In this document: piece by piece, positions 17,368 through 25,073 of the stretch
Position numbering within the stretch: the first letter of the stretch is position 1
Layout: each line of letters opens with the position of its first letter
Source of the DNA: Arthrobacter gandavensis
GTDB taxonomy: Bacteria; Actinomycetota; Actinomycetes; Actinomycetales; Micrococcaceae
Assembly: GCF_009192735.1 (NCBI RefSeq)
Contig: NZ_VTFU01000004.1
Coordinates: forward strand, 124,001 to 188,000
DNA length: 64,000 nucleotides
Reading direction: 5' to 3'
Notes under the pieces: model-generated
The model's input: only the letters and a program-made list of their open reading frames with translations
Told to the model about the DNA's origin: nothing
Database searches by the model: none
Position numbers and translations under genes: made by a program

Positions 17368-18552
17368 CTAGACGAACGCCGCCACACCGGTGATGGCGCG
17401 GCCGGTAACGAGGGTGTTGATCTCGTAGGTGCCTTCATAGGAGTAGATCGCTTCGGCGTCGGCAAAGATCTTGGCCATGCCGTAGTCGGTGACAATGCCG
17501 TTGCCGCCGAGGATGCTGCGGCCCATGGCGACGGATTCGCGCATGCGGGCCGTGGTGAAGGCCTTGGCCAGCGCGGACTGCTCGTCCTTGGCCTGGCCGA
17601 GGTCTTCGAGCTGCGCCAAGCGGACCATCATGCCCAGCGAGGCAACGGTGTTGCCCAGGATCTGGACAAGCTGGTCCTGGACCAGCTGGAAGGAAGCCAG
17701 CGGCTTGCCGAACTGGTGGCGCTCCACCGCATACTTGCGGGCAACGTCAAAGGCTGCCATCTGCTGGCCCACTGCCTGCCAGGCAACGGACAGTCGGGTG
17801 ACCTTGAGGACCTTGTTGGTGTCCTTGAAGCTGTTGGCGCCCTTGAGGTGGAAGTCGTCGCTGACCACCACGTTGTCCAGGACAATGTCGGCGTTCTGCA
17901 CGGTGCGCAGGGCGATCTTGTTTTCGATCTTGGTGGCGCTGTAGCCCTTGGTCTTGGTGTCCACCAGGAAGCCCTTGACCTGGTTGTCGGCGACGTCGCG
18001 GGCGTAGATCACTACCCAGTCGGAGAACGTGGCGTTGCCGATCCAGCGCTTCTCGCCGTTGAGGATCCAGTTGTCGCCGTCGCGGCGTGCGGTGGTGCGG
18101 GTTCCGCCGGCCACGTCAGAACCGCCCAGCGGTTCCGTCAGGCCAAACGCGCCGATCTTCTTCATGGAGTAGATGTCCGGCAACCATGCCGCCTTCTGCT
18201 CTTCGGATGCCAGTGCTTCGATGGAGCCCGTGAAGAGGCCGTCATGCACGCCTAGGAAAGTGGCGAACGAGGTGTCCGCGCGGGTGAACTCGGCGTGGCA
18301 CAGGCCGGCAAAGAGGTTGGAGTGGCCCTGGCGGTAGACCGGGCTCATGACGTCCAGTTCGGCAATCTTGGGGATCATGTGGTGCGGGAACTCGCCGGCG
18401 TTCCACCAGTCCGCAGCGTGCGGCGTGACCTCGGCCTTCAACCATGCCCGGACCTCGTGGAGGCGGTCCCGCTCTTTGTCCGAGAGCAGGTCCTCGAATG
18501 CGTAGAAGTCGCCGTCCGCGTACGGAAGATTGTCGACGTCGATAGTTGCCAT
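17368..18552 (-). CDS. Acyl-CoA dehydrogenase (glutaryl-CoA-dehydrogenase-like)
   Basis: The 394-residue FAD enzyme has the family signatures GAFGLTEPLGGSDVAG (flavin/substrate site), WILNGEKRWIGNA and the C-terminal base region YSYEGTYEINTLVTGRAITG with the catalytic Glu. LxxVQxADIVLDNVVV and RHQFGKPLASFQL also match. The form resembles glutaryl-CoA dehydrogenases and related short-chain enzymes. An operator-like palindrome upstream suggests repression by a TetR-type fatty-acid regulator. Substrate length not determinable. Confidence 0.9.
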   Translation of the reverse strand: MATIDVDNLPYADGDFYAFEDLLSDKERDRLHEVRAWLKAEVTPHAADWWNAGEFPHHMIPKIAELDVMSPVYRQGHSNLFAGLCHAEFTRADTSFATFLGVHDGLFTGSIEALASEEQKAAWLPDIYSMKKIGAFGLTEPLGGSDVAGGTRTTARRDGDNWILNGEKRWIGNATFSDWVVIYARDVADNQVKGFLVDTKTKGYSATKIENKIALRTVQNADIVLDNVVVSDDFHLKGANSFKDTNKVLKVTRLSVAWQAVGQQMAAFDVARKYAVERHQFGKPLASFQLVQDQLVQILGNTVASLGMMVRLAQLEDLGQAKDEQSALAKAFTTARMRESVAMGRSILGGNGIVTDYGMAKIFADAEAIYSYEGTYEINTLVTGRAITGVAAFV

Positions 18553-18610
18553 GGAGATATCCTTCGTTGCTGATCATCGATGATCCGGGACTGTGAATCC
18601 GGTCTCACCT

Positions 18611-18630
18611 ATGTTACTCGCCAGTAATAT
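18611..18630. promoter_or_regulatory. TetR-type operator candidate upstream of acyl-CoA dehydrogenase
   Basis: TTACTCGCCAGTAA (18614-18627) is a 5+5 inverted repeat, with AT pairing again at the outer ends. Palindromes of this TTACT/AGTAA form often precede acyl-CoA metabolic genes under TetR regulators. It lies about 60 bp upstream of the start. Confidence 0.5.
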
Positions 18631-18729
18631 GATCCACAACACGGGTCGGAGGCGGCGGCTGCCACATCGGCTGGGACTCGTCGGCCCATCAGCGGGCCCG
18701 CAGCCATGAGCGGCCCCAGGCACCACGCG

Positions 18730-18766
18730 GGCAAAAGAAAACACCCCGGTCCGAAGACCGGGGTGT
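18730..18766 (-). terminator. Rho-independent terminator, originally that of the target tRNA gene
   Basis: ACACCCCGGTC and GACCGGGGTGT form a perfect 11-bp stem with a CGAA loop. On the minus strand it is followed by TTTCTTTTGC. No minus-strand gene ends just before it; what does is the 37-bp copy of a tRNA 3' end at the prophage edge. Before integration it would have followed the tRNA gene now at 57946-58019. Confidence 0.75.
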
Positions 18767-18814
18767 TACCGCTGCCGCGACTCATCCGGAAACGATGTCT
18801 CGGCCCAAAAAATG

Positions 18815-18851
18815 TAGGGCTGGTGGGGCTTGAACCCACGACCCACGGATA
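18815..18851. other. attL core (37-bp direct repeat)
   Basis: Identical for 37 bp to 57945-57981, starting GTAGGGCTGGTGGGGCTTGA and ending CCACGGAT. It corresponds to the T arm, the 3' acceptor strand and part of the anticodon stem of the tRNA at the right end. Strand exchange must fall within this segment. Confidence 0.92.
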
Positions 18852-18973
18852 TGGTGCAGCGTTTCCACGCAGAACCACACCGATCCCCGCATCACCACCA
18901 CTGCCGCCCGCAGTAGCGCTGAGCACTCCACTCGAAACCACGTGGCCACACGCTGCTCCACCGACTTTATGAA

Positions 18974-18998
18974 GACTTTGTGATGACTAAGTGATGAC
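18974..18998. repeat. Phage end repeat, left copy (possible integrase arm site)
   Basis: A 25-bp sequence beginning GACTTTGTGATGACTAAGTG recurs exactly and in the same orientation at 57872-57896. It contains an internal GTGATGACTA/GTGATGAC near-repeat. It overlaps the first base of the integrase stop codon. Phage-derived repeats just inside each att core are typical arm-type integrase or excisionase sites. Confidence 0.6.
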
Positions 18999-20245
18999 TA
19001 ACCGGTGCTCTTCGGAAGCGGCGCGAACTGGTCCAGAATGTGCGTGGAATCAGGGGCGAGCTGGTTCCGCTCGATGTAATAGCGACGGGTAATGACATCG
19101 GAGGAATGGCCCAGCTGCCGCGACGCGGTCAGCGACCCAAGCTCCCTATCCAGGAGCGTGGCCACGGCCTTCCGGAAGGACGAGGGCTTCACCCATTCGA
19201 ACTCCTCCCCGCGGGCAGACCTCCACTGCCGCCGGAAGTTGGCCGGATCCACTACTCCCCCACGCTGCGAGGGGAAAACGAGGCCGGTCGGATTCTTTGC
19301 TGGATCATCGGCCAGCTTGCGGCCGGCAAGCATCGCCGCGGCGAACGCCGGCAGGGTCAGTACGCGCAGGCCGTGCTCCGACTTAGGGAACGGCTGCCGG
19401 TAGAGGCCTGTGCTCGTAGTCCGGCGCACCGTTCCCGTGACGTAGATCGTCGGAGGAGTGGCGCGCAGGTCGACGTCTTCCCAACGCAGGGCCAGCAGCT
19501 CCCCCGGGCGCAGGCCAGTTGCGACGAAAAGGTCAACCTTGTCGGAGAGGTCCTGAGACTTGTGCCCGTCGGATGCCTGCCATTTGATGACGTTCTCGCG
19601 CAACCGGTTCAGCTCTTCCAGGGTGAGCGCCCGGATCTTGGTTTCCGGCAGCTCTGGCCGCGTCGATTCACGCACAGGGTTGGACTCAAGCGCGTCGTAG
19701 CGAACAGCCATGGAGAACATCAGCGACAGGACCACACGGCAGGCCTTCGCCGCATGCGGGCCGCCGCGCTGCACCGTCATCGGCCGGCCATTGCTGCGGA
19801 CCATCTTCACCATTCGGGGCTTATTGACCTCCGCCACGAAGTCCTCGACCCTGCCTGTGGTGATTTCATTCAGGCGCACGTCACCGAGCAAAGGAATGAT
19901 GTGAGCATCAAGGGCCTGCCGGTAGACATCCATCGTCCCGGGGGCCCTCTTCAATCGCTGCAGCGTCGGATACCACTTGTCCGCCAGCTCCTCTACGCGG
20001 GAGGAAGCATTGAGCGTGCGGTCACCGCCGCCGTTCACAGATTTCAATTTCTCGTTTAGGGCTGACGTCGCAAGCGTCTTCGTCCTGCCCTGGGCTGTGA
20101 TGAGCTTCCGTTTGCCGTCCCGGCCGCGTACCCAGGCCTGAGCCCGCCAGACTGCTGGCGTGGTCTTAGTCTTCTCCTTGATCTCTTTCGCGGAGATATT
20201 CCCGTGAGACCCAATCGCCAGAGTCGGGCGCCCGGTGCGTGGCAT
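18998..20245 (-). CDS. int: Tyrosine recombinase (phage integrase)
   Basis: The 415-residue protein has an N-terminal arm-binding part, a SAM-like core-binding domain (about 85-190) and the catalytic domain. Active residues are Arg246 (ATGLRPGELLALRW), Lys288, Arg358 (SSFRKAVAT), His380 (LGHSS) and nucleophile Tyr389 or Tyr390 (TRRYY). Ser replaces the first His of HxxR, as in many actinophage enzymes. It ends about 150 bp from attL and catalyses recombination between attP and the tRNA gene. Confidence 0.95.
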   Translation of the reverse strand: MPRTGRPTLAIGSHGNISAKEIKEKTKTTPAVWRAQAWVRGRDGKRKLITAQGRTKTLATSALNEKLKSVNGGGDRTLNASSRVEELADKWYPTLQRLKRAPGTMDVYRQALDAHIIPLLGDVRLNEITTGRVEDFVAEVNKPRMVKMVRSNGRPMTVQRGGPHAAKACRVVLSLMFSMAVRYDALESNPVRESTRPELPETKIRALTLEELNRLRENVIKWQASDGHKSQDLSDKVDLFVATGLRPGELLALRWEDVDLRATPPTIYVTGTVRRTTSTGLYRQPFPKSEHGLRVLTLPAFAAAMLAGRKLADDPAKNPTGLVFPSQRGGVVDPANFRRQWRSARGEEFEWVKPSSFRKAVATLLDRELGSLTASRQLGHSSDVITRRYYIERNQLAPDSTHILDQFAPLPKSTG

Positions 20246-20254
20246 GACGTGCTC

Positions 20255-20659
20255 CTAACAGGATTTGATGGTGCTCATTACTTCCATGAGTTGTTCAAAT
20301 ATTCGGTCATCCATTGAGCCGAGATATGTCTCGACGTCTGCCGGCATCACTTCCAGGATGGCCGCGATACCGATATGAGTGTCCGCACCGAATGCTGCTT
20401 CGAGGAACGCAGGAGCGTCGATCAGTTGATGCGCTGCCCAGATCGAGGCCTGCTGCTCCATCCTGTGCGAGGTACCAACATGCCGGTAGAAGGCATGCCC
20501 GAGTTCGTGGGCGAATACGTGTTTGTGCTGGATGGGGGCGAGCCCTGGAACGAGAGTGATGGTGTGGATCCTATGGTCATAGGCTCCCCACCAACCGTGA
20601 GGCAACGGGCCCTCACAGAGACTGACCCCCAAGTCAGCCGCTATTTTGTCTAGCTTCAT
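20255..20659 (-). CDS. ImmA/IrrE-type metallopeptidase
   Basis: The 134-residue protein carries the zinc motif HELGH (His51, Glu52, His55) and a downstream Glu68 as likely third ligand, in the ImmA/IrrE fold. In ICEBs1-like elements and some phages such proteases cleave the HTH repressor to induce the element. Here it follows two HTH proteins, matching the repressor-protease layout. The start codon has no strong ribosome site, so coupling to the upstream gene is possible. Confidence 0.85.
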   Translation of the reverse strand: MKLDKIAADLGVSLCEGPLPHGWWGAYDHRIHTITLVPGLAPIQHKHVFAHELGHAFYRHVGTSHRMEQQASIWAAHQLIDAPAFLEAAFGADTHIGIAAILEVMPADVETYLGSMDDRIFEQLMEVMSTIKSC

Positions 20660-20723
20660 GGCAACTAACGGTAGTTGGAGACGGTGACACTTCCGGGGAG
20701 ACTGCCACGGAAGCGTCGCTGCA

Positions 20724-21149
20724 TTACTGAGATGCGGACTTGGCCGGTGCCTTGGTACCGGTCCCCCAGTCGCCGCCTTCGCCGACTGCGTAGGCGTTGA
20801 GTAGGGTCTGGCTCATGGTCATGAGTGTTTCCTGCGCTTCGGCCGGGAGCTTCTGGGCGCCGGGCAGTGGGAGGAAGTCGGGTTCCTCGGCGGTGCCGAT
20901 GTCGAGACCGAGTGACCGCGCATAGGCGTGCAGCACCTCGCGGGCCGGGACTTTGAGGCCGCGGGCCAGTCCTTGGATCGTGTCCACATCCGGGAATCCT
21001 CGCAGTTCGCCCTGCAGGATCTTCCAGATTGCATTGCCCGTAGGTCGGCCGCCGCAGTCACGGGAGAGAGCCTCGTTCGAGCGGTCGCCCTTGCGGTCAA
21101 GGATGAGGTTCTGGATCCCGCCTGGCTGGCGGAGGTTCGCTTCGGTCAC
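20724..21149 (-). CDS. HTH domain protein, repressor paralog B
   Basis: A 141-residue protein starting with GTG. The N-terminal half reads as an XRE-like DNA-binding domain (GDRSNEALSRDCGG..TGNAIWKIL..FPDVDTIQGLARGLKVPAREVL). The same architecture occurs in the gene just upstream, with matching GDRS, LSR.CGG.PTG and TI..LARGL.V segments. The two are separated by nine bases and must be co-transcribed. Probable immunity regulator; which paralog is the main repressor is not clear. Confidence 0.7.
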   Translation of the reverse strand: MTEANLRQPGGIQNLILDRKGDRSNEALSRDCGGRPTGNAIWKILQGELRGFPDVDTIQGLARGLKVPAREVLHAYARSLGLDIGTAEEPDFLPLPGAQKLPAEAQETLMTMSQTLLNAYAVGEGGDWGTGTKAPAKSASQ

Positions 21150-21158
21150 TGTCTATTC

Positions 21159-21635
21159 CTATTCGTAGGGCAGATCATCGGGGCCAATATTCCGGTCGCC
21201 TTTGTGGGCGGCCAGGTCGAGCATGTCTTGCGTGAGACCTTCGTCCGAAGTCGGCTGTGCGGGGTGTTGCTTGGCCAGCGCTTCATTGCCTTCCACGAAT
21301 GCCCGGGCTACGGAGATCAGCAGCTGCTGGCGTTCGATCGGCAGTGTGCCGGCCTCTTGTAGGACGAGTGCGGTGTCGTCTGTTGGTGAGACTCGGATAC
21401 CTAGGGAGCGGGCGGTTGCCAGGACTATCTCCGTCGGAGAGACGTTCAATCCGCGAGCGAGGTTCTTTATGGTGTCCGGGTCCGGGAAGTTCTTCATTGG
21501 CCGGGAGACCATCTGGTGGAGGCGTTTGCCGGTGGGGCTTCCCCCGCACGCTCGGCTGAGTTCGTCAAAGGAGCGGTCGCCTTTGTGGTTGAGGATCAAC
21601 GCCTCAAGTCCGCCCTCCGTTCGCGTTTCGGTCAT
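21159..21635 (-). CDS. HTH domain protein, repressor paralog A
   Basis: The ATG at 21635 gives 158 residues; the frame extends to 21734, but that would enter the operator region. The HTH part (GDRSFDELSRACGGSPTG, then FPDPDTIKNLARGLNVSPTEIV) is paralogous to the next gene. The C-terminal half is acidic and presumably for oligomerisation or protease recognition. First gene leftward from the switch region, hence the best CI-like repressor candidate. Confidence 0.72.
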   Translation of the reverse strand: MTETRTEGGLEALILNHKGDRSFDELSRACGGSPTGKRLHQMVSRPMKNFPDPDTIKNLARGLNVSPTEIVLATARSLGIRVSPTDDTALVLQEAGTLPIERQQLLISVARAFVEGNEALAKQHPAQPTSDEGLTQDMLDLAAHKGDRNIGPDDLPYE

Positions 21636-21689
21636 AGGAAGAACTTCCCTCACTGCTAGAAACTCGTCAACACTTGGATGACAACCCCT

Positions 21690-21855
21690 GCCTACCGCTG
21701 GGATCGCTGCAATTCTACCGTTCCTGCCTACCAAATCCAGTGCTGCGAGACGTCTTCCGCGTAGCGACTTGGGATTACGAGAATTACACGCTTGACAGCC
21801 CGCCTACCGGTAGGCGATAGTTTACCCATCAGCGGTTGACAGGTAGCCGCCTACC
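21690..21855. promoter_or_regulatory. Lysis-lysogeny switch region with GCCTACC operators
   Basis: GCCTACC half sites occur at 21690-21696 and 21726-21732. A perfect palindrome CGCCTACCGGTAGGCG lies at 21801-21816 and GGTAGCCGCCTACC at 21842-21855. The 16-bp palindrome falls in the 18-bp spacer between TTGACA (21792-21797) and GATAGT (21816-21821). A second TTGACA is at 21836-21841, next to the last operator. A dimeric repressor bound here would block rightward early transcription. Confidence 0.75.
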
Positions 21856-21878
21856 ACGAGAGACTAAGGGAGACGAAG

Positions 21879-22250
21879 ATGGCAGTCATAATGATGCGCA
21901 GGAAGCGCAACGTGTGGCCGGAAGGGACCTACATGCGAACCAGTCAGGATCGACTCAGGGCATACGTCCTCACAAAGGACGACATGAACCTCATCAACTC
22001 CGGGCGGCAGGACCTCGTGGATGGCCGGAAGATCAGCCAGCGACTCCTGGCGGAACGCGCCCAAGTTTCCGCCAGCTTCATCAACCACCTAACTGCAGGG
22101 CGCAAGCGCAGCTGCACTCCGGAAGTGGCCCGGCGCATCGCGGAGGGACTCGAAGTTCCCCTGCGTGCCATTTTCGACCCCGAAGAATCGCCTGTCGCTG
22201 GACCAACCATCAATCGTCAGGCGAAAACCACTCAGCCGATCGCCGCATAA
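21879..22250 (+). CDS. XRE-family Cro-like regulator
   Basis: The 123-residue product has an HTH (RLLAERAQVSASFINHLTAGRKRSCTPEVARRIAEGLEVP, shown as two halves of the fold at about 54-75 and 78-93) after a basic N-terminus. The ATG follows AAGGGAGACGAAG. First gene under the operator-controlled rightward promoter, the usual place of a Cro-type antirepressor. The function is inferred from position. Confidence 0.7.
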   Translation: MAVIMMRRKRNVWPEGTYMRTSQDRLRAYVLTKDDMNLINSGRQDLVDGRKISQRLLAERAQVSASFINHLTAGRKRSCTPEVARRIAEGLEVPLRAIFDPEESPVAGPTINRQAKTTQPIAA

Positions 22251-22406
22251 ATGGCTCAGCTGACAAAGACGTCACCAACCCAGGCCCTTCGAGACCTCAT
22301 CGAGGACTCGCGCAGCGGGCTGGCCGACGCCGGCGACCTGCACAACGCATTACTCGAACTCGAGAGGGCCCTCAAGCTGCCCCTCACAGAACCGGAAGAA
22401 GGCTGA
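22251..22406 (+). CDS. Hypothetical 51-residue early protein
   Basis: The ATG directly follows the TAA of the Cro-like gene. The product (begins MAQLTKTSPTQALRDLIED, ends LTEPEEG) is helical and acidic with a leucine-rich centre. It has typical host-like codon use and couples two flanking genes. No family recognised. Confidence 0.55.
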   Translation: MAQLTKTSPTQALRDLIEDSRSGLADAGDLHNALLELERALKLPLTEPEEG

Positions 22407-22407
22407 C

Positions 22408-22707
22408 ATGGCTACTGCAGCAGTCCTCGAAGAAGTAGACACCACTTGGAAGGGCGACGCACTGCAGCTGCTCGCCAAGGTCGCCGAGTCCGGGGCTGAC
22501 TTCGACGCCTACACCCTGCAGGAGGAGCACGGACTCCGGCAGCCACCGCACCCCAACATGTGGGGCGGCCTGTTTCAAACCGCATATAAGGCACAGATCA
22601 TCACACCCATCGGCTTCCATCAGTCTCAACGGCCTGGCCGGTCGGGCGGGGTCTGTCGGGTTTGGCGAGGGCTCCCGAACGGGACTTATAAGAAGGCGGC
22701 CGCCTGA
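22408..22707 (+). CDS. Hypothetical early phage protein (99 aa)
   Basis: It begins one base after the preceding stop. The first part is acidic and helical. The segment LRQPPHPNMWGGLFQTAYKAQII resembles small winged-helix-like phage proteins, and the C-terminus is basic (VWRGLPNGTYKKAAA). It overlaps the next gene by one base. No assignment made. Confidence 0.65.
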   Translation: MATAAVLEEVDTTWKGDALQLLAKVAESGADFDAYTLQEEHGLRQPPHPNMWGGLFQTAYKAQIITPIGFHQSQRPGRSGGVCRVWRGLPNGTYKKAAA

Positions 22708-22895
22708 TGGGAAAGCTCCTGACCACCGAGGAAGTAGCGGAAACGTTGAGCGTCGCCCCGGGAACCGTCGAGAACTGGCGGTACAAGCAGGAGGGCCCGG
22801 CCTACGTGAAGCTCGGCAACAAGCGCCACAGCCCGGTGCGCTACCGCGAGTCCGATCTTGAGTCCTACATGAACTCCCTGCAATCCGCAGCCTGA
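22707..22895 (+). CDS. HTH_17/MerR-like DNA-binding protein, possible excisionase
   Basis: The 62-residue protein is a single winged-HTH: LLTTEEVAETLSVAPGTVENWRYK followed by the wing RHSPVRYRESDLESYM. This is the excisionase/HTH_17 family. It could be the phage Xis, acting with the integrase at the 25-bp end repeats, or a transcription regulator. It lies far from int, as Xis often does in actinophages. Confidence 0.75.
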   Translation: MGKLLTTEEVAETLSVAPGTVENWRYKQEGPAYVKLGNKRHSPVRYRESDLESYMNSLQSAA

Positions 22896-22965
22896 CCCAC
22901 CAAAGAAAGAAGCCCCCGGGGTGCGACCCGAGGACTTCACAGCCATCAACCCTTTAGGAGTACTG

Positions 22966-23355
22966 ATGACCATCATCCAGCATACAGAGCCGCTCAACCG
23001 GATTGAGGCCGACATTGTTGTCCGCCAGCTTACCGGCGAGTTCCACAACCAGCACGGCGTCGACAACGACATGACCGAGGACAGCACCTTCCGCGATTTC
23101 TGCCGCAAGCTGGCCTGGCAGATCGGCGGGAACGACACCCGCGACTTCCGCGACTACGTCGTGGACTCACTCCACGCCTTCGAAGGGCTGATGGACATCT
23201 ACTGGGGCGACAAGCCCCACGAGCACCGGGACGCCTACGAGTCCGCGCTGAATGTGGCGGTGAACGGGGTGCTGGTGTCGGCCGGCCTCGAGTCTTCCCA
23301 TATCAACCGCTCCGGTGACCAGCGGGAACTGGCGCTGCTGCCGGTGGCGGCATGA
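22966..23355 (+). CDS. Hypothetical early phage protein (129 aa)
   Basis: The ATG at 22966 follows AGGAGTACTG; an in-frame GTG at 22921 is less likely. The protein is acidic, with several His and Trp residues (FCRKLAWQIGGNDTRDF, MDIYWGDKPHEHRD). No family recognised. It overlaps the next gene by ATGA. Confidence 0.6.
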   Translation: MTIIQHTEPLNRIEADIVVRQLTGEFHNQHGVDNDMTEDSTFRDFCRKLAWQIGGNDTRDFRDYVVDSLHAFEGLMDIYWGDKPHEHRDAYESALNVAVNGVLVSAGLESSHINRSGDQRELALLPVAA

Positions 23356-23525
23356 AGCGGCACGCAGCGGCATGGACGCCGTGGCGCCGCCTCGCAGACA
23401 AGTACATCGGCAGGTCTACTCCCGGCAAGCATCACCCCATCTGGGACCTGGACCTCCAGCCCAGCGGCCTGATCCGTGACCTGCCAGCATTCACCGCCCT
23501 CGCCCGACAGCTGGCTGCGGCGTGA
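23352..23525 (+). CDS. Hypothetical 57-residue protein
   Basis: It starts in an ATGA overlap with the previous gene and ends in a GTGA overlap with the next. The product is basic at the N-terminus (MKRHAAAWTPWRRLADKY) and ends in a hydrophobic helix. Coupling on both sides supports translation. Function unknown. Confidence 0.5.
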   Translation: MKRHAAAWTPWRRLADKYIGRSTPGKHHPIWDLDLQPSGLIRDLPAFTALARQLAAA

Positions 23526-23641
23526 TCCCCGACAGCGTCCCCTTCGTCCTCCTGATACTCACCGTCTTTTTCGGCCCGGTCTCCTATGGCCGGGCCAAGG
23601 CCCCTGCAATGCGAAACTCTCAGAAAGAAGCATCCAAATGA
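23522..23641 (+). CDS. Candidate 39-residue membrane microprotein
   Basis: A GTG in a GTGA overlap opens a 39-codon frame that ends in an ATGA overlap with the AAA ATPase gene. One hydrophobic segment (VPFVLLILTVFFGPVSYG) is followed by a basic tail. It may serve mainly to couple translation of the ATPase. Too short for certainty. Confidence 0.42.
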   Translation: MIPDSVPFVLLILTVFFGPVSYGRAKAPAMRNSQKEASK

Positions 23642-24864
23642 GCAAGATCATCAAGCTTGAGGCCAACAACTTCAAACGCCTGCGCGCCGTCGAAATCAGC
23701 CCGGACGGCAACCTGGTCGTCATCGCCGGCCGCAACGGCCAGGGCAAGACCTCAGTGCTGGACGCGATTACCGCGGCGCTCGGCGGGAACAATGCCAAGA
23801 CGCTCCCCCGGCCGATCCGTGACGGCGAGGACAAAGCGTCCATCGTGTTGGAGACGGAAGACCTGATCGTGACCCGCACCTTCTCCGGTACGACGTCGAA
23901 GCTGACGGTCAAGGGTAAGGACGGGGCGACCTTCTCCAAGGGGCAGGCCAAGCTGGACCAGCTGCTCGGCCGCCTGTCTCTGGATCCGCTGGCGTTCACG
24001 CAGCTCTCCGACAAGGAGCAGCTGGCCACGCTGATCGACCTGGTCGACCTGCCCTTCGACCCGACCAAGCTGGAAGCCGAACGCGCCAAGGTGTTCGCAG
24101 AGCGCACCGACGTGAACCGCCGGGTCAAGGAGCTGCAGGGGCAGGCCGCCCAGTACACGATTCCCGCCGACGTGCCGGCGGAGGAAGTCAGCGTCTCCGC
24201 GCTGCTCTCCCAGTACCGGGAAGCGCAGGACGCCGAGCGCGGACAGCGGAACGACCACGACGAGCTGCGGAACGCCATCCAGCAGGTCGAGGCTATCGAC
24301 GCACAGATTCAGCAGCTGCAGGCTAAGCGTGCGGAATGGATCAAGGACATGGAGGTGGCTGCCTACACGATCGCAGCGCATCCGGAGCTGCCAGACCTCG
24401 AGGCGATCCAGTCCCAGATTGACACCGCGGAGCAGGTCAACAGCAACGTCCGCGCCGCGCAGGGCCACCGCCAGATCGTGGAGCGCTTGACGACGCTGCA
24501 GGGTGACGCCGAGTTCCTGACCGCCCAGCTCGCCGCGATCGAGAAGCGGAAGGCTGAGGGGCTGGCCGCCGCCACCTTCCCGGTGGACGGGCTGGGCTTC
24601 GACACCGATGGCGTGACCTATCAGTCCGTTCCGTTCAAGCAGGCCTCCGGCGCCGAGCAGCTGCGCGTCTCCCTCGCCATGGCCATCGCACTGAACCCCG
24701 GGCTCAAGGTCATCCGCATCGCTGACGGGTCGCTGCTCGACTCCACCAACCTGCAGCTCATCGAGGAAATGGCCGTCGCCAACGACTACCAGGTGTGGAT
24801 CGAAATGGTCGACGAGTCCGGCGACTTCGGAATCACCATCGAAGACGGGTCGGTGGCGGCATGA
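23638..24864 (+). CDS. AAA/ABC-type ATPase, RecF/SbcC-like
   Basis: The ATG at 23638 gives 408 residues. The N-terminus has Walker A GRNGQGKTS (31-39) after a LEANNFKRLRAVEI strand, as in RecF/Rad50 heads. A central coiled coil (about 175-310) is followed by a signature-like ASGAEQLRVSLAMAI and a degenerate Walker B (LKVIRIADGSLLDS). It heads the recombination block with nuclease, annealing protein and SSB. A role in processing phage DNA ends is inferred. Confidence 0.8.
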   Translation: MSKIIKLEANNFKRLRAVEISPDGNLVVIAGRNGQGKTSVLDAITAALGGNNAKTLPRPIRDGEDKASIVLETEDLIVTRTFSGTTSKLTVKGKDGATFSKGQAKLDQLLGRLSLDPLAFTQLSDKEQLATLIDLVDLPFDPTKLEAERAKVFAERTDVNRRVKELQGQAAQYTIPADVPAEEVSVSALLSQYREAQDAERGQRNDHDELRNAIQQVEAIDAQIQQLQAKRAEWIKDMEVAAYTIAAHPELPDLEAIQSQIDTAEQVNSNVRAAQGHRQIVERLTTLQGDAEFLTAQLAAIEKRKAEGLAAATFPVDGLGFDTDGVTYQSVPFKQASGAEQLRVSLAMAIALNPGLKVIRIADGSLLDSTNLQLIEEMAVANDYQVWIEMVDESGDFGITIEDGSVAA

Positions 24865-25064
24865 GCATGGTCGGTTTCGCCCGGGCCGAGGCGGCCTACG
24901 AGAACGCCGAGCCTGACGACCGCGAGGTGTGCGACGCCTGCAGTGAAGAGGACTGCGGGACCTGCGACGGCATCTGCTGCGACGACTGCACCTCACCACC
25001 CTGCGGCGGCTGCAGCCCCCGATACGCCCGCGCCTGCGACCACTGCTCTGACTACGACGGATAG
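24861..25064 (+). CDS. Cysteine-rich small protein (67 aa)
   Basis: ATGA overlap with the ATPase gene. The product has 13 cysteines in 67 residues, in CxxC, CxxCC and HC patterns (CDACSEEDCGTCDG, CCDDC, CDHCSDYDG), so it likely binds two or more zinc ions. It is very acidic. No family recognised. Confidence 0.6.
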   Translation: MSMVGFARAEAAYENAEPDDREVCDACSEEDCGTCDGICCDDCTSPPCGGCSPRYARACDHCSDYDG

Positions 25065-25073
25065 GACACGACC

